Below are positions 22,430-34,700 of a stretch of DNA of 64,000 bases, one piece after another. The stretch is from Berberis thunbergii (taxonomy: Eukaryota > Streptophyta > Magnoliopsida > Ranunculales > Berberidaceae), in NCBI GenBank assembly GCA_003290165.1, contig QNQO01000536.1:310001-374000 (forward strand), written 5' to 3'. The position numbers and the translations under genes are program-made. Under the pieces are notes generated by a model. That model made no database searches and was not told where the DNA came from. It saw only the letters and a program-made list of their open reading frames with translations. Numbering within the stretch: the stretch's first letter is position 1; every line of letters starts with the position of its first letter.

Positions 22430-23744
22430 CAGGTATTCATTTCCCCCACAATGACGACCTGGAAATATCAGTTTCAATAGCTAAATGGGAAATCAATGAG
22501 TACTCATTGATACGAGGAGTTTCACCAACCTGTTGTATATAGCACCGTTTAGCAAAATGCACTTCAACATGGAAGGACGCACACCTGCCAACCAACCAAT
22601 AGTGAGCTTCAGTGGTGAACAATGCTACCCACTCGAACGAATCCAGTTTCCAGTAGTGGCAGGAGCCCCAGGCAAACAACTAGTCTTATTAACGGACTTT
22701 TTATCGTGGACGCCCCCGTCAGCATACAACATGCTTTTGGGGAAACCCTGGCTACACAATATGGGTGCAGTACTATCCTCCAGCATGCACCAATATTTCG
22801 AGTATCACATCGATGATGATGTTGGAGTCAACAAAGGTGATCAACCAGTTGCACGTGAATGCTACTATGCAGCAATGAAGACTCCCATCAAACAACAATC
22901 ATAGTTCGGACAAAAGGAGCCATCACAGCCGCCACCGAGTCCATAGCAGATGGATCAACACCTCCCTGACAACAATGCAGCCCCGATCAGTCACAAGGAC
23001 TGCTGAATATTGGACAACTAGAGGAAGAGATTACAACAATCCGCCTTGATGGTTCGAAAGGCAGTAAAACTGCCATAATCATATCAAAACCCCATCCGAA
23101 GCTGACAAAAAATTGACCCAACTGTTGAAAGACAATCAGGATGTATTCGCCTAGAGATGAAGGACATGGTGGGTATTGACAAAAAGCCAATTCGACGTAA
23201 GAGAATGTATCGAAGCCTGACCCAGCCAGAAGTGTGTCGACGTGGACGTTGGGCCAGTGTGCCAACGTGGACGTTGGGCCCCAAGGGGGGTGGGCTGTGG
23301 AGACCCTTGTGTGGGCAGACCTGAGGGGGAGGGTGAGGGTTGAGGCCCAATAAGCCCAGGCCCAAAAGGGTTGGCAAACTACAAAGGGGGGGGATAGTCC
23401 CACATTGCCTGGGTGCGGAAGGGGGATGTGCTACTTATGTGCGAGGTTGGATCCCCATAGTAAGAGACCCTTTAAAGTCGTGCGGGCCCAAAACAGACAA
23501 TATCTTACTGTGCAGATCGGGTCGTTACAGAAGGCCAGTCGGCCCAGAGCGTAATCAGGCCATCAATGAGGATGTGCACTACTTGATGAGTGTTAGAATG
23601 ATCAAAGAGTCTCACTACCCAAACTGGCTAGCCAATACAATTCTGGTTAAAAAGAAAAATGAGAAGTGGGAGGTCTACGTGGATTACATAGATCTCAACA
23701 AACAAAATCTGTTATCGAATCTGAACCAACGCAGTACGTAAAAA
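22430..23744 (+). pseudogene. Protease and RT start of the Tat-like element, split by a solo LTR
   Basis: The protease C-terminal region has YNMLLGKPWLHNMGAV (22722-22770). RT N-terminal residues YRSLTQPE end at 23232. After the 297-bp insertion the frame continues with GPERNQAINEDV, HYPNWLANTILVKKKN and VDYIDLNK (to about 23705). The RT catalytic motif is not reached. Confidence 0.75.
23233..23529 (+). mobile_element. Solo LTR (TRIM-like family), 297 bp
   Basis: Starts TGTGTCGACGTGG and ends GTCGTTACA, flanked by AGAAG (23228-23232) and (A)GAAG (23529-23533). It is much more GC-rich than its surroundings. It contains blocks such as GTCCCACATTGCC and GACAATATCTTAC that I associate with a widespread dicot short-LTR family (recall, not a search). 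Its removal restores RT continuity. Confidence 0.7.
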
Positions 23745-26570
23745 ATATAAGCTCACTCAAATCTGCCATATGCCTTGTCCATGTCAAGTTTAAAAATAAC
23801 ATTATGTCCCACAACCTTCTCTCCAATATTTCTCAAAATTCTTAAGCCAAGCCTATATTTTCTGAAATAAAATGCTCTTTAACAAAACACCTTGTTCATG
23901 GAAGATTATACCTGGAAGAATGCTTGCCACCCTTGTACAAAGGATTTTTTTGAACACCTTATAAACCACATTGCACAAACTAATAAGAACAAACTTGGAG
24001 AAGAATTTGGGCTCCCCTGTTTTAGGAATAAGAGCAATCAGGTTAGAAGGAAACGCCCCAGGGAAAGACTTGCATCTAAAAAATTCCTTCGCTGCTTCCC
24101 AGAGGTTAGAACTAACAATATTCAAATAAAATTGAAGGAAACCTGAAGTAAAATTATCTGGTCCAGGAGCGTTGTTAGGGGGGATGCTGAAGATGGTTGC
24201 TCCTACCTCCTCCAAACTAGGTTCCTCCATTAGCCTATCATAATCTTCGGGAGTCACCGGGCGAGGAATACAATCTAGCAAAACTGGGTCTTCCTTGCGT
24301 CCTTTTGAAGTTAGTAGATTGCTGAAAAAATTATTGGCCCCTCTCAAAATCTCTTTCTTTCAAATCTGTAATAAAATTTCCTTACATATTGGTAATTTTG
24401 AAATCATCCTCATTTTTTGCTTTAATTTAGCCAAAGCAAAAAAAAAAAATTTTAATTTAAAAGCCGATCTATCTAAGGTGCTTGGGAAATCACATTCTAC
24501 CCGCCAGTTTGAGACAATAAAATCTATGAAAGAGTCATGAGTAGTCCACATATGGTGGAACTTAAAATGGGACATAAATTGCCCTAGATACTATAGGAAG
24601 AGTCACCAAAAGTGGGGGGTGGTCAGAGCAAGTTTTGTGCAGATGTTCAACTCTTGTGTTCATTTTGGACGTTATCCAATCCGAATTAACCAATAATTTG
24701 TCAATTCTGGCCCAAGTTCTATTATGTCCCTAATTGTTATTACACCAATTGAATTTTGGTCAAGAAAACCCAACGTCTGAGATACCACATGCATAAATAC
24801 AATCTGTAAATTCCAACATTATAGAAGTCGTCGGATTTCTATCTCCAAATTTCTCTCCACCATTTGTGATCACATTAAAGTCACCACCCACCCAGATCAA
24901 AATTTTCGATCTCCAACCAAAGCCTACGTCTTTCCGGATGGGAACATTTTGCATACACGAAAGATACAAAAACCGTTGTGTGACTGAAAACTTCACAGTG
25001 AATAATATAATCCGTAGAACTTAGAACATTGACCTGTAAATCATTAGATCAGAACAACCAAAAAATTTCCCCTATAGTTTCATTGGATTCAAATAATGGT
25101 AATTAATCTTACCTCTCACCTCCATATGTCTGTTAGAATCAATCATTGGTTCTACCACTGCTAAGAGTTTAACGTTGTGTACTAGTTTTTTTAATCCTGC
25201 AACGGGTTGCTCTATTTCCAACTCCCCACGCATTTCAAAACACCATGTTGTCAACCATTGACATTATTTAGGACTGTCTTACTTCTGGTCACCCGACGCT
25301 CACCTAATCCAGCATTATTTTTGCCACTTAGCTTCTTCTTTTTGTGTTTATCTTCCTCATTTTGTACCCGACCTCTAAATCAAAGGCAACGGAACAACAT
25401 TGGATTCCTCATTAATGGATTGTGTTTCCTGTGTGTATGCTTTAGTTCCAGCCATCCCCTGCATTATAACTAAGTTGTCTGGCTTCTGTATGGTAACATC
25501 ATCAAACCCCAAACACTTACCAATTGAAACTTTAGTTTTGCCTAGGAGTGCCCAAGCTTGCAGTCATATCATCCACAAAAGGTACTGGTAAAACTGGCAC
25601 AACACTTATTTCAATGGAACTAGTAATGCCCACGTGATCCTTTGCTAACTAACAACACTACCTGAATACCTCACTTTTTTAAAGCCAGTCACAATCTTCT
25701 CCTTCTTACCCTCCAGAAGAGATTCCCTCGCCAACTAAGGTTGAAGATACCCCATGTATGTCATTCATATCATCACCCCCATCAACATCTACCTGTGAGA
25801 CACAATGCAGTAATGGCAACCAAACCTACCTCAGCAACACATGAACCTTTCACCTCACCTGAGATTGAGTTGGGTTCAGGCGCAACCTTCTTCTCTATGG
25901 AGTCAAAAAATGCTACTCCCTGCGAGCTTTTAATACCACCAAGTCCTACAACTGGTGCAACTAGGTCCATCTTTTTAATCACTGGTATGTAGACTGGTTT
26001 TGCTTCCAATGTTTCCTTCCCCTTCCCCGACTTACTCCCAATAGGTTTTGATTTTTGGACTATGCCCAAGCTTTTTCCTACAGTTCATAGCACATATCCA
26101 ATCAAAGTACAATGCTCATAATATTTGAAACCTGGAAAAACAAACCTTTTCCAGTAGCCCTTATTGTTTGATCTATCAATCCAAGGCTTTGTCAAAAAAG
26201 CCTCCGATAGGTTCATCTCCACACACATACATGCAACACGGGGGTGAGTGAGGCATCTAGTGTTATCGTCCATCCGAAGGTAAGTTCCAAATGAATCTCC
26301 TATCACCTTCAAAATCACCAGATGAGAACACTATAGAGGAATATTGGGAAGTTCTACTCAAAGTTGAGCAACCAACAGATTTGATTTCAAACTGAAATCT
26401 GCATGCCATCTAAAAACCTTGAAAGGGAACACCATGAATGAGGAAGGAATCCCTTGAAAGGGCTTTTTTTCGCTTTTGCTTCCGACTGAAACCTTACTAG
26501 AACATGTCTTTGATCAAGCAAACCCATGGAGAAGTCACCTAGCACCCCCAAATTCGGTGAATAGAGTTTG
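23745..26570 (-). pseudogene. LINE (L1-type) retrotransposon, minus strand, RT truncated at its 3' end
   Basis: Read on the minus strand from about 26570. The ORF1-like domain has HADFSLKSNLLVAQ and IGDSFGTYLRMDDNTR (26240-26410). A lysine-rich linker follows (26070-25780). The endonuclease has LLAVVEPMIDSN (about 25150) and VGGDFNVI (about 24880). RT has NNAPGPDNFTSGFLQFY (about 24165) and SLCNVVYKVFKKIL (about 23960), then KSILFQ and a weak trace of the next RT block. RT ends abruptly at the junction with the Tat-like RT at about 23745, so the RT active site and C-terminal zinc domain are missing. Numerous stops. Confidence 0.85.
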
Positions 26571-29282
26571 TTTTCCCCGAGAGAGGTCAGATATTGTATT
26601 TTTTATATGTTCTCTCCAGGTCTCCCAATCCGTGTACACTTCCTTGTGCCACTAATTCTTTCTAAATCAAGCAAATTTTCATTTCAACTTCTTATTTGGA
26701 ATTCTGCTCTTAGCAACCTACAAAGACACAAATCAGTAATTACTACAAAAATAATGAAAAATAGTTAAGAAAATATAGAGAAACACTTTAATAAAAACCG
26801 CATAAATATGCTATTATCAGTTTGGCTCCCATTTCAAGGTGGGAGTAGTTTAGACCTCTAATATTCTTTACCAGTCAACCACATTAACTTAATAGTTCCA
26901 TCCAAAAATGGGTGTTAGAAAATGAGAGCCAAACTCTATTAGGCAAAAACTAATGGGAGCTTGCATATTATAAAAATAAATAAAAAATTATACACAGAGT
27001 GTAAGAAGAAAGAAACAAACGGATGTACCCAGGTAATGAAGACTTGTAATAAAAAAACATTATCATGATAAAGTAAGCACTTCATTGAGAAACAAAAATC
27101 TTGTGCACAAGTTTCAAATCGATGGACTTTCTTACATTAAGAAGTTATCATCTCAAATGGTGCCTGACTGTTGAGTTTATTGTCAACCAAAAACTATGTA
27201 CTTGGATGAAACCAATGTGCTTTGTTTTTTGCGATTAACACATATGAGTTAGCTTATGACTAATGGTAGCTATGGAGCCATGTAAGAAACATGCATGGGA
27301 CGTAATTATTGTTGCAAAATATTAGCTCCAAGTTGTTATATTATAATCACTGAATTAAAAAGCATTCAATAGGGTATTCAAGTTGTAACTGACTCGATGA
27401 CAAGTTCAAATTATGAGAAATGAGATTGAACCTCCATGGCATGCTCTAAAGAAGGCAACAAAATTTCGAGTACTAATTGAAACCATTTGATCGTTCAACA
27501 ACATGCATAGTCTACAGAGAAACTAACCATGCAATAAAAAACTTGGATCCCGGATGCGAGCATTTAAAGTTTACATTAAATCCCTTTGCTGAAGACTAAA
27601 ACAAATTGTCTTTGAGGATGCAAGTAGAACGATGTATAAGATATTTTAATTCTTTTGGCTCGCTTTACAAATATAGAAAATCATGAATCTTCCTTAAAAC
27701 TCGTTTGATCATATTTAAAATAAATGTAGAGGTTCAAGGAATATTCCTACTTAATTTTCTAAAGCCTAATAATTTATTTATTTTGTAGTAATGTGTGGTA
27801 ACTTTTGCAAGGATATACACATATCCTTCAATAGGAAAGTAGAAGAAGGGGGGTTACAAAGATGATAAAGGTGAAATAGGAGTTATGGGAGAAATTGGGG
27901 TTGAATAAGGAATAAGCAAACAATAATAAATTGATAATTGATTGAAACTTGGATTCCCAAACTTGGTTTTGGATAACTCTACAATAACAACTTAGAGACC
28001 TACTAATTAAAACAACGAAAATTATATAGCTCTTCTAAGTTATTCTATAATATAATAGTAACCTTTTAAATCTATTAGGACTCAAATTGGACATTCTTAA
28101 TGACTTCTAATAATAGCTTAAATAATAAAAATAGGAATAACAAATAAAAGAAACTTTGAAAATACTCCAAAAATTAGAAACTATCCAACACCAATTTGCT
28201 CTTATTTGAAATAACTCATCATCAAGTTATACATTGGAATAGCAACACAACAGTGTGACGAGATGTGACAATAGTTATCTGACCCCTCTAAATTTCAAAA
28301 TGGGTGCAATGTACTGATTCATGGTTCATTAGCGAATTGGACCAATAAATTTGACGACCCAAGCTAATTAGATCAATCTAATTTAACCAACCAAATTTGT
28401 TAAGGGAGAAAATAACACTTTGATTGATGTCAAAGCCAAAACTTCGTTGACTATTCTGAGCACTAACCAAAGCCACCTACAACATCAATGGAGTGTTGAG
28501 AGAGCGAGCAATAGGGAAAATCATGAAAAGGGAGTGAAGAGAGTGGTGTAGGGAGAGTCATGGAAATAGAATCCAGAAAGAGAGAGCGATGTAGGGAAAG
28601 TCATGGAAAGACATTCCAGAATGAGATAGCAATGGAGAGAGAATGCCATAGAGGTGGAAAATATTTGGTATGAAGCCTAGGTGGAATATATTGGGGCTTC
28701 AATTTAATAAAGATTGGGTGTTTTCCAAAAGGCCAACGGCTAAAATATAAGGCATAAGTCTTTCAACACATCATTAAACTTCCACCTAATTATATATGTA
28801 AATGAATAAATTAGTCTTTTAAAACTTTCAACCAATTCAATCATAATTGGACTTCATAAATGCCATGTCTATTATATATTAATGCTCGATTGTGTTGCAT
28901 ATTGTATTGTTCATATTCCACATATGTTATGCCATTTTTTCATTATACAGATGGGTATATAACATAAATATCATACCAAATTGAAATAATACATGAATTG
29001 CCATAAAGATTGTACCGACTATGTCTATCCCTTTGAATTTCATACCTTGTATCTGTTCCTGTTCCACTTACCCCCTCATTTCACATACTCCCTTTTTGCA
29101 TTGGAACTAATACAGTAAAAAATGCATAATGCAAAAGTTTACGACAATTACATAAATTTGGTGCTTTGTTGAGTTTACAGAAAATGGTTATTGTCATTTA
29201 AATTCAAGACCTCTGCACCTCTTAGTTATAAAATTCAGCAAAACTTTGCAGGACAAAATCTCTCGAATTACTTTCCAAAACT
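26571..29282. other. Unassigned AT-rich intergenic region
   Basis: About 2.7 kb without coding similarity, TIRs or LTRs that I can recognise. A locally repetitive purine-rich patch with variants of GGGAGAGTCATGGAAA lies at 28500-28650. Confidence 0.5.
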
Positions 29283-29569
29283 TAGTGTTGAACAAGAAAT
29301 CGACCAAATCGATTAAACCGACAAAATCGAACAGATGGGTTCGATTCAGTTCGGTGTTGGTTTTAAAAAATTCAGAACTGAAGTGGTCGGTTCTATTTTA
29401 TTTCAGTTTTAGTCGGTTATGGTTTGCATAAATTAGAATAGGTTCAATTTTGTTTTAGTTTTGTTAATGGTTGATTTGGTTTCAGTTTGAAATTTTTGAA
29501 ACCGATCAATGTCGGTTCGGTTCACGGTTTAGGTGAAAAATCGAATTGTCGGTTCGATTTTCAACCCTA
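29283..29569. mobile_element. hAT-like MITE, about 287 bp, GGTTCGG-rich
   Basis: Imperfect ends TAGTGTTGAACA / TTTTCAACCCTA with an imperfect 8-bp duplication CCAAAACT / GAAAAACT (29275-29282 and 29570-29577, 6 of 8). The interior is packed with CGGTTCGGTT-like repeats, as in the hAT element at 34402. Confidence 0.6.
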
Positions 29570-29584
29570 GAAAAACTCTCACCA

Positions 29585-30170
29585 TCTCTTCAAGCACTCC
29601 CAACTCCTTCATAAACACCCCAACCACCATCACCTTCACAACTGTCATTGTCACCACTACCATGACCACCATATCAGAAACCATCGATCCCACCACCACG
29701 CCACTGCCACCGCTGCCGCCACCTCCACTACTACCACTACATACAATAGCATAATCACCACAACCAACACCACTTCACTATTACTACCATAATTGCCACC
29801 ACCACAACCACCATAGCCACCACTACTGCTACTACCACCGCCGTTGTCGCCACTACCATAACAAAACCATCACAACCACCACCACCATAACCGTTGTCGC
29901 CATCACAACTACTATTACCACCACAACTACCATAGAATAATCACCACAACTACCACCACCTTTACTACTATCATCGCCACAACCATCATAGCCACTGTAT
30001 CCATCACCACCACCACAACCACCATGACTGCCGCCACAACCACCACCATCATTGACCATATTTGCAACCACCATCACCATAATCACAATCACCGCCACCA
30101 TGACCATGCCACAATTACAACTACTACCATCATCAACACAACCCACAATCATTTGTCGGATTACCATTGA
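29585..30170. repeat. CCA/CAC-rich trinucleotide low-complexity block
   Basis: About 590 bp of degenerate (CCA/ACC/CAT)n. Open frames on both strands (threonine/proline-rich on plus, glycine/valine/methionine-rich on minus) are consequences of the repeat, not genes. Confidence 0.85.
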
Positions 30171-30404
30171 TTTTCTTTAGTTACTACCAAGTGTCCGTGA
30201 AGTAATGCATTGCAAAGTAATGCAATGCAAAGTAATGCATCTGCATCAAATGCATTATTTTGCAGTGTACCAAGCGAAACCTTAATATTAATGTCTGAAT
30301 AGATACATCATTCTTGAATCTAACTTCAAATCACACCCCTAGACATTATTTCCCTTTCATAATACTCCACTATGCCACATCTACCCAGATCCCACCAAAC
30401 TCGT

Positions 30405-31470
30405 TTATTAAGGCAGCGACTATGTCGCACCATCATTTCCTCTCTTTGACACCATTTTGCTTTATCACACCACCTACTTTCTTTTCACACCACCATACAT
30501 TTTCACACCACCTATATAAACAAAAATCATTCATTGTCACCCTCACCATTCAAATCGACAATGGTTCCTCCCTCCCTCATTCGAAATCTCTTCCAAATCT
30601 CTCCCCACACTCAAATCTCTTGCAAATTTCCTTTCACTCCCTACAAAACTCTAAAAATCCCCTTAAAGTTGAAACCCTTAAACCCAAACTCAATAAATAT
30701 GCATAACTTAACATAACAGACAAACCCAAAATTAAAACAAAAAATAGGGTAAATTTCGAACCAATTTAAACCCTTAATTGAGACTGATTCTCAAGCTCAT
30801 CAAAACACGAAAGTTGCTCATTTCAAAATATTTTCAAGTGATTCAAGTTGTGTTTATTAGATAACTATGATTACTACAATATTTGTGTTTTAATCAACTT
30901 GAGAATTGGTCTCGGTTGAGTACATAAGTTGGTCAAAAGTCAGGAACACTATCTCATTTTCATTGCGAGAGAGATTTGTGCGACTTTAGTAAAATGACCA
31001 TAACTTGCTCATTTGAAAACATTTTCAAGTGATTCAAGTTATGTTTATTAGATAACTAAGAGTACTACAATATTTGTGTTTTGATGAGGTTGAGAATCGG
31101 TCTCAATTGAGGGTTTAAATTAGTCGAAAGTTACCATATTTTGCATTTTTTTTCGTTTTGAGTTTGGGTTTCTCTGTTGTGTTAAGTTATGCATATTTAT
31201 TGAGTTTGGGTTTAAAGGCTTTGACTTTGAGAGTTTTCAAGAAAGAGGGAGGAGATTTGCAAGATATTTGAGTACGGGGAAAGATTTGGAAGAGATTTCG
31301 AATGGGAGAGGGAATAGCCATTGTCGATTTGAATGGTGAGGGAAAAAATTGATGGTTTTTATTTATGTAGGTGGTGTGAGAAAGTTAAAGAGAAAAAAAA
31401 AAAACTCAACAGTAGTGTGAGAAAGAGGATATGGTGGTGTGGTGTAGGCGCTGCCAAATTAATAATGGGG
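30405..31470. repeat. Long inverted repeat (TIR or foldback element) upstream of the oxidoreductase gene
   Basis: The left arm, about 30405-30800, is the reverse complement of the right arm, about 31140-31470. Matched blocks include GGCAGCG at the outer edge, ACACCACCTA(C/T)ATAAA, CGAAATCTCTTCCAAATCT and AATAAATATGCATAACTTA. The loop contains a direct duplication of about 78 bp (30815-30892 and 31005-31082). I found no transposase and no secure target duplication, so it may be a Mutator-like or foldback element. Its right arm ends about 240 bp before the oxidoreductase start codon. Confidence 0.75.
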
Positions 31471-31707
31471 TACCTTAAAAAAAATCCCTTTTGCTTGGCC
31501 GTGGCCTTCGGATGACAAAAGGAATGGAAGAGAGTATCGCGGGCGTTTTGTCTCTATCAATCAAAGTCGAAATGCAGTACCTCAGTTACGTACAACACTG
31601 CAACTCTCTCTCTCTCTCAAACTCTGTATTAATTTGTGCCAGGAACTCGTCAAAGCGACGAGAGGGTGAAAGAAAAAACAGAGATTGCACATTCCAACTC
31701 AGTGGCT
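31471..31707 (+). promoter_or_regulatory. Putative core promoter and 5' UTR of the oxidoreductase gene
   Basis: Short stretch between the inverted repeat and the start codon. A CT-rich run (CTCTCTCTCTCTC at about 31606-31618), common in plant 5' leaders, lies about 90 bp upstream of the ATG. No convincing TATA box is seen. Confidence 0.45.
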
Positions 31708-31767
31708 ATGAATTTGATGAAGGCCGTTTGGTTTGAAGGTTATGGTGGTGGTGCTACTGCCTTAAAG
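31708..31767 (+). CDS. CEQORH: Oxidoreductase exon 1 (20 codons)
   Basis: Encodes MNLMKAVWFEGYGGGATALK, the first strand of the GroES-like domain with the family YGGGA motif. Donor is AAG|GTAAAAA, phase 0. Confidence 0.9.
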
Positions 31768-34700
31768 GTAAAAATTTCCTCTCTCTTCTCTGTATACCCA
31801 TTCCCATTCTTTGATGTTTGTTTTTAACTTATTTGACTTACTTCTAAATTCTATTTGATTTTTTAATTATTATTGGAGGCAGGTAGGTGGGGGATTTTTG
31901 TTATTCTATTTCTCAAGTTGGGGTTCTCCAGTGTTCTTATTGGGACTTTTTTTTGGGGTTCTATTATCAACTTTTCTATATTTCTTTTGGAAGATGGAGA
32001 TCATTTTAACGTTTTTCTTGTTGCTGTCTACTATTGTCATTGATAGATTAGTTAACAAGAGATGATTGATTATAAATTATTTAACAACACCATACCTCTG
32101 GATGAAACTAATCTATCAAAATTAGTTAACCTTCGGCACGATGGAGTACAACCGGAGAGAAGATTAGAATTCTTCAAAATTCGCTCAATGGTTTATCTTT
32201 AAACCGTGTCATAAACAAAGAAGTTGGTAGCCGAGATTGGAAGGGGAAAAAAATTACATGTGAACTGCATAAGATAGTGTTGATGATGGCAACCAGGTCC
32301 AGTAATTGTTGTAAACATCCTGAATGGATTATACTTTTTTTAAGGCTTTTTATTGGAATTGGAAGTCAGATACATCTTCAAGGCTGTGTGCCAGTACAAA
32401 CCAACTTGAAGTTGTCTTGATGTGAAATCGATTGGGGACAACTTCAGGCTTAACCTGAGATCACACTCCCAGATGGTCTGCTAGACAAAGTTGACTCAGA
32501 AGCATTTCCATCTTTTTTATTTTCATCTTTTCCCCTTAGTTTTGTAGTTTAACTTGGTTGAAACTCATTTTAAAATCTCATTTTCTTGTTCCCTAAAATA
32601 TTTGCTTCACTGCTAATACAAGATGTGGCAGCTTCATTTCTACAGATCTTATGTAATCAAGGACTTCCAGTCGAGATCCGAAAGATAACCAATCTCCAAA
32701 ACTATGACACTTCTAGCAACAATTTCAAAACTATAAGGGACCACCTACATCTAAGCTAATTTGAGGTTCATTCACCAATCCACCATTAGATTTTTTGATC
32801 TACGGTGAAAATAAAAGTTCCATGAACATTGGAATCACATGCGTTGGGGTCCACCAAGGAATGATTCTCATGTTCATGAGACTTCCATTTCTACCATTGA
32901 TCATAAAATCTAATGGTGGATAATGAATGCTACATCAATTTAGCCTTCAAATAGGGATTCCTCTCATGGATTCCCATGGAATAGGATTCCATCCAAACAT
33001 ACCCTTAGTTATATTTATTTTTCACCCTTTTCTCTTTGGGAAATGTAGACTTTAGGTCCTACATTCCAACTTTGAATCTGGGTCAAAGACCACTTTGACA
33101 TGTTTGATTGAGAAAATAATTGTCGTCGACAATGACCAATTTGGCCAAAAGTAGTTAACAATAGAAAACAAAAACCTAACCCCTTATTATGTTAGTTGTC
33201 TAATGCATACCACGAGGCAATCCTTATGGATAAAAGCTATGTTATTTTATCGGCGATTAATCCCTGATTAATCTCTTCTCGCTAGCAAAGCGTTAATTTT
33301 TTATTAATTAATCGCTTGAATAATCTTTAACCGATTAATCGGCGAGAATTGGTGATTTCTCGCCGAGTTAACAATTAATCGCTTTTGAAACTCACTGATT
33401 GATCGGCTCGTGACAATATGTTATAAATAAACGAGAATTAGTAATGATATTTTAAAAAAAAAATCTTTAACCTCATGAATACTCTACCATAGTGTAATAC
33501 TAAGAGTGTCTGAAGAGGTTAGAGAGAAAAATCGAAGAGAATAAATAAAAAAGATCTAAGAGAAAAAAGAAAAACAATCAAAGAAAAATATCAACCAAAA
33601 CGTCCAAAACTAAAGAATATGTTTATGAATACTCTAATATTGTTTGTTTTCTTTATAATTTTTCTTAAATTGCGCATGTGATGTTTACTACTTCAAAATT
33701 CATTCATTTTCGATTTTTTCCCTTATAGTAATCGTATTACTTAGAAGGAAAGAGAAAATATATTTATGAAATACATGCTGATTAATCCCAATGAAACTCA
33801 TACCGCACCTTAATCGATTAGAGTCTTAGCAACGATTTAACTTCATAGGATAAGAACAACCAAATAAAAAATAAAAATATTTTTGAATTAAGTACATAAA
33901 ATAAAAAATAAATTTAAAAAAATCACCCGTACCTCCTTTCTTATTCCTGATCTTCTTCTCCACAAACCCAAAAGTCTGCTCTTCTTCTCCACAAACCCAA
34001 AAGAAACATCAAGAAGAGATAAAAGTATCATACTATCGTCTTATCGTCTTAAAGTTGCAACTCAGCACACTTTCAATTCATTAGCCTGAATTTGTTGTAA
34101 TCAAAGTTGTCAAATAGTTGTCTCCTGGGTAGTTAAGTCGGTTCGCAGTTGCTTTGCGATCTAGGACCGAATTACGATTAATCGGGAATAATCAGATTTT
34201 ATTGGTATATTTTTTTAAATCATATATTTTTAAAATTTAATCATAGTCATATACAAAAATAAATAATTAATCAAAATACTATAAATTTGTAATTATATTA
34301 TTTATAATTATACTATAAATTTGTAATTATATCAGTATCCCAATATTGCCCCTTTTAACAGGGCTGCTGGTCTAACAAGGTGCTATGACATGCATTCAGG
34401 TAGGGGTGGGCAAACAAGTCGAGGAACCACGGATCCAAATCGAATCGGACTGTTTTGCTCCAGACTGTTCGGTTTTTAATTTTGTAAATTGAGAAACGAT
34501 TTGAATCGGTCCGGAACCATTTTGTAACGGTTTGAGTCTGGTTCCTAATACTTAATTCCAAACGGTTCGGATACAACCCGTATTAAAGTTTGTAACTTTC
34601 TTCCAAACACGCACCCTGGTGCCTTCTCTCATTTCACTCTCACCTTATGACCCTCTCTTTTCAAGTCTACTTTCAACCCTAAAAAATCCTAAAGTTTGTA

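Larger units (their letters stand above)
20152..23744 (+). mobile_element. Ty3/gypsy Tat-like retrotransposon, 3'-truncated
   Basis: A 511-bp 5' LTR (20152-20662), a primer-site-like motif, gag, protease and the start of RT follow in order on the plus strand, then the sequence ends abruptly at the LINE junction near 23745. It was inserted into the RT of the older gypsy remnant. RT itself is interrupted by a solo LTR at 23233-23529. Multiple stops make it inactive. Assignment to the Tat lineage rests on the primer-site motif and the gag zinc-finger type. Confidence 0.78.

Noticed and set aside
29533..30167. Threonine/proline-rich (+) and glycine/valine-rich (-) open frames
   Set aside because: They come from the CCA-type trinucleotide repeat; no domain, start context or splice signal supports a gene.
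30314..30706. 130-codon open frame
   Set aside because: It lies in one arm of the long inverted repeat and has no family resemblance.
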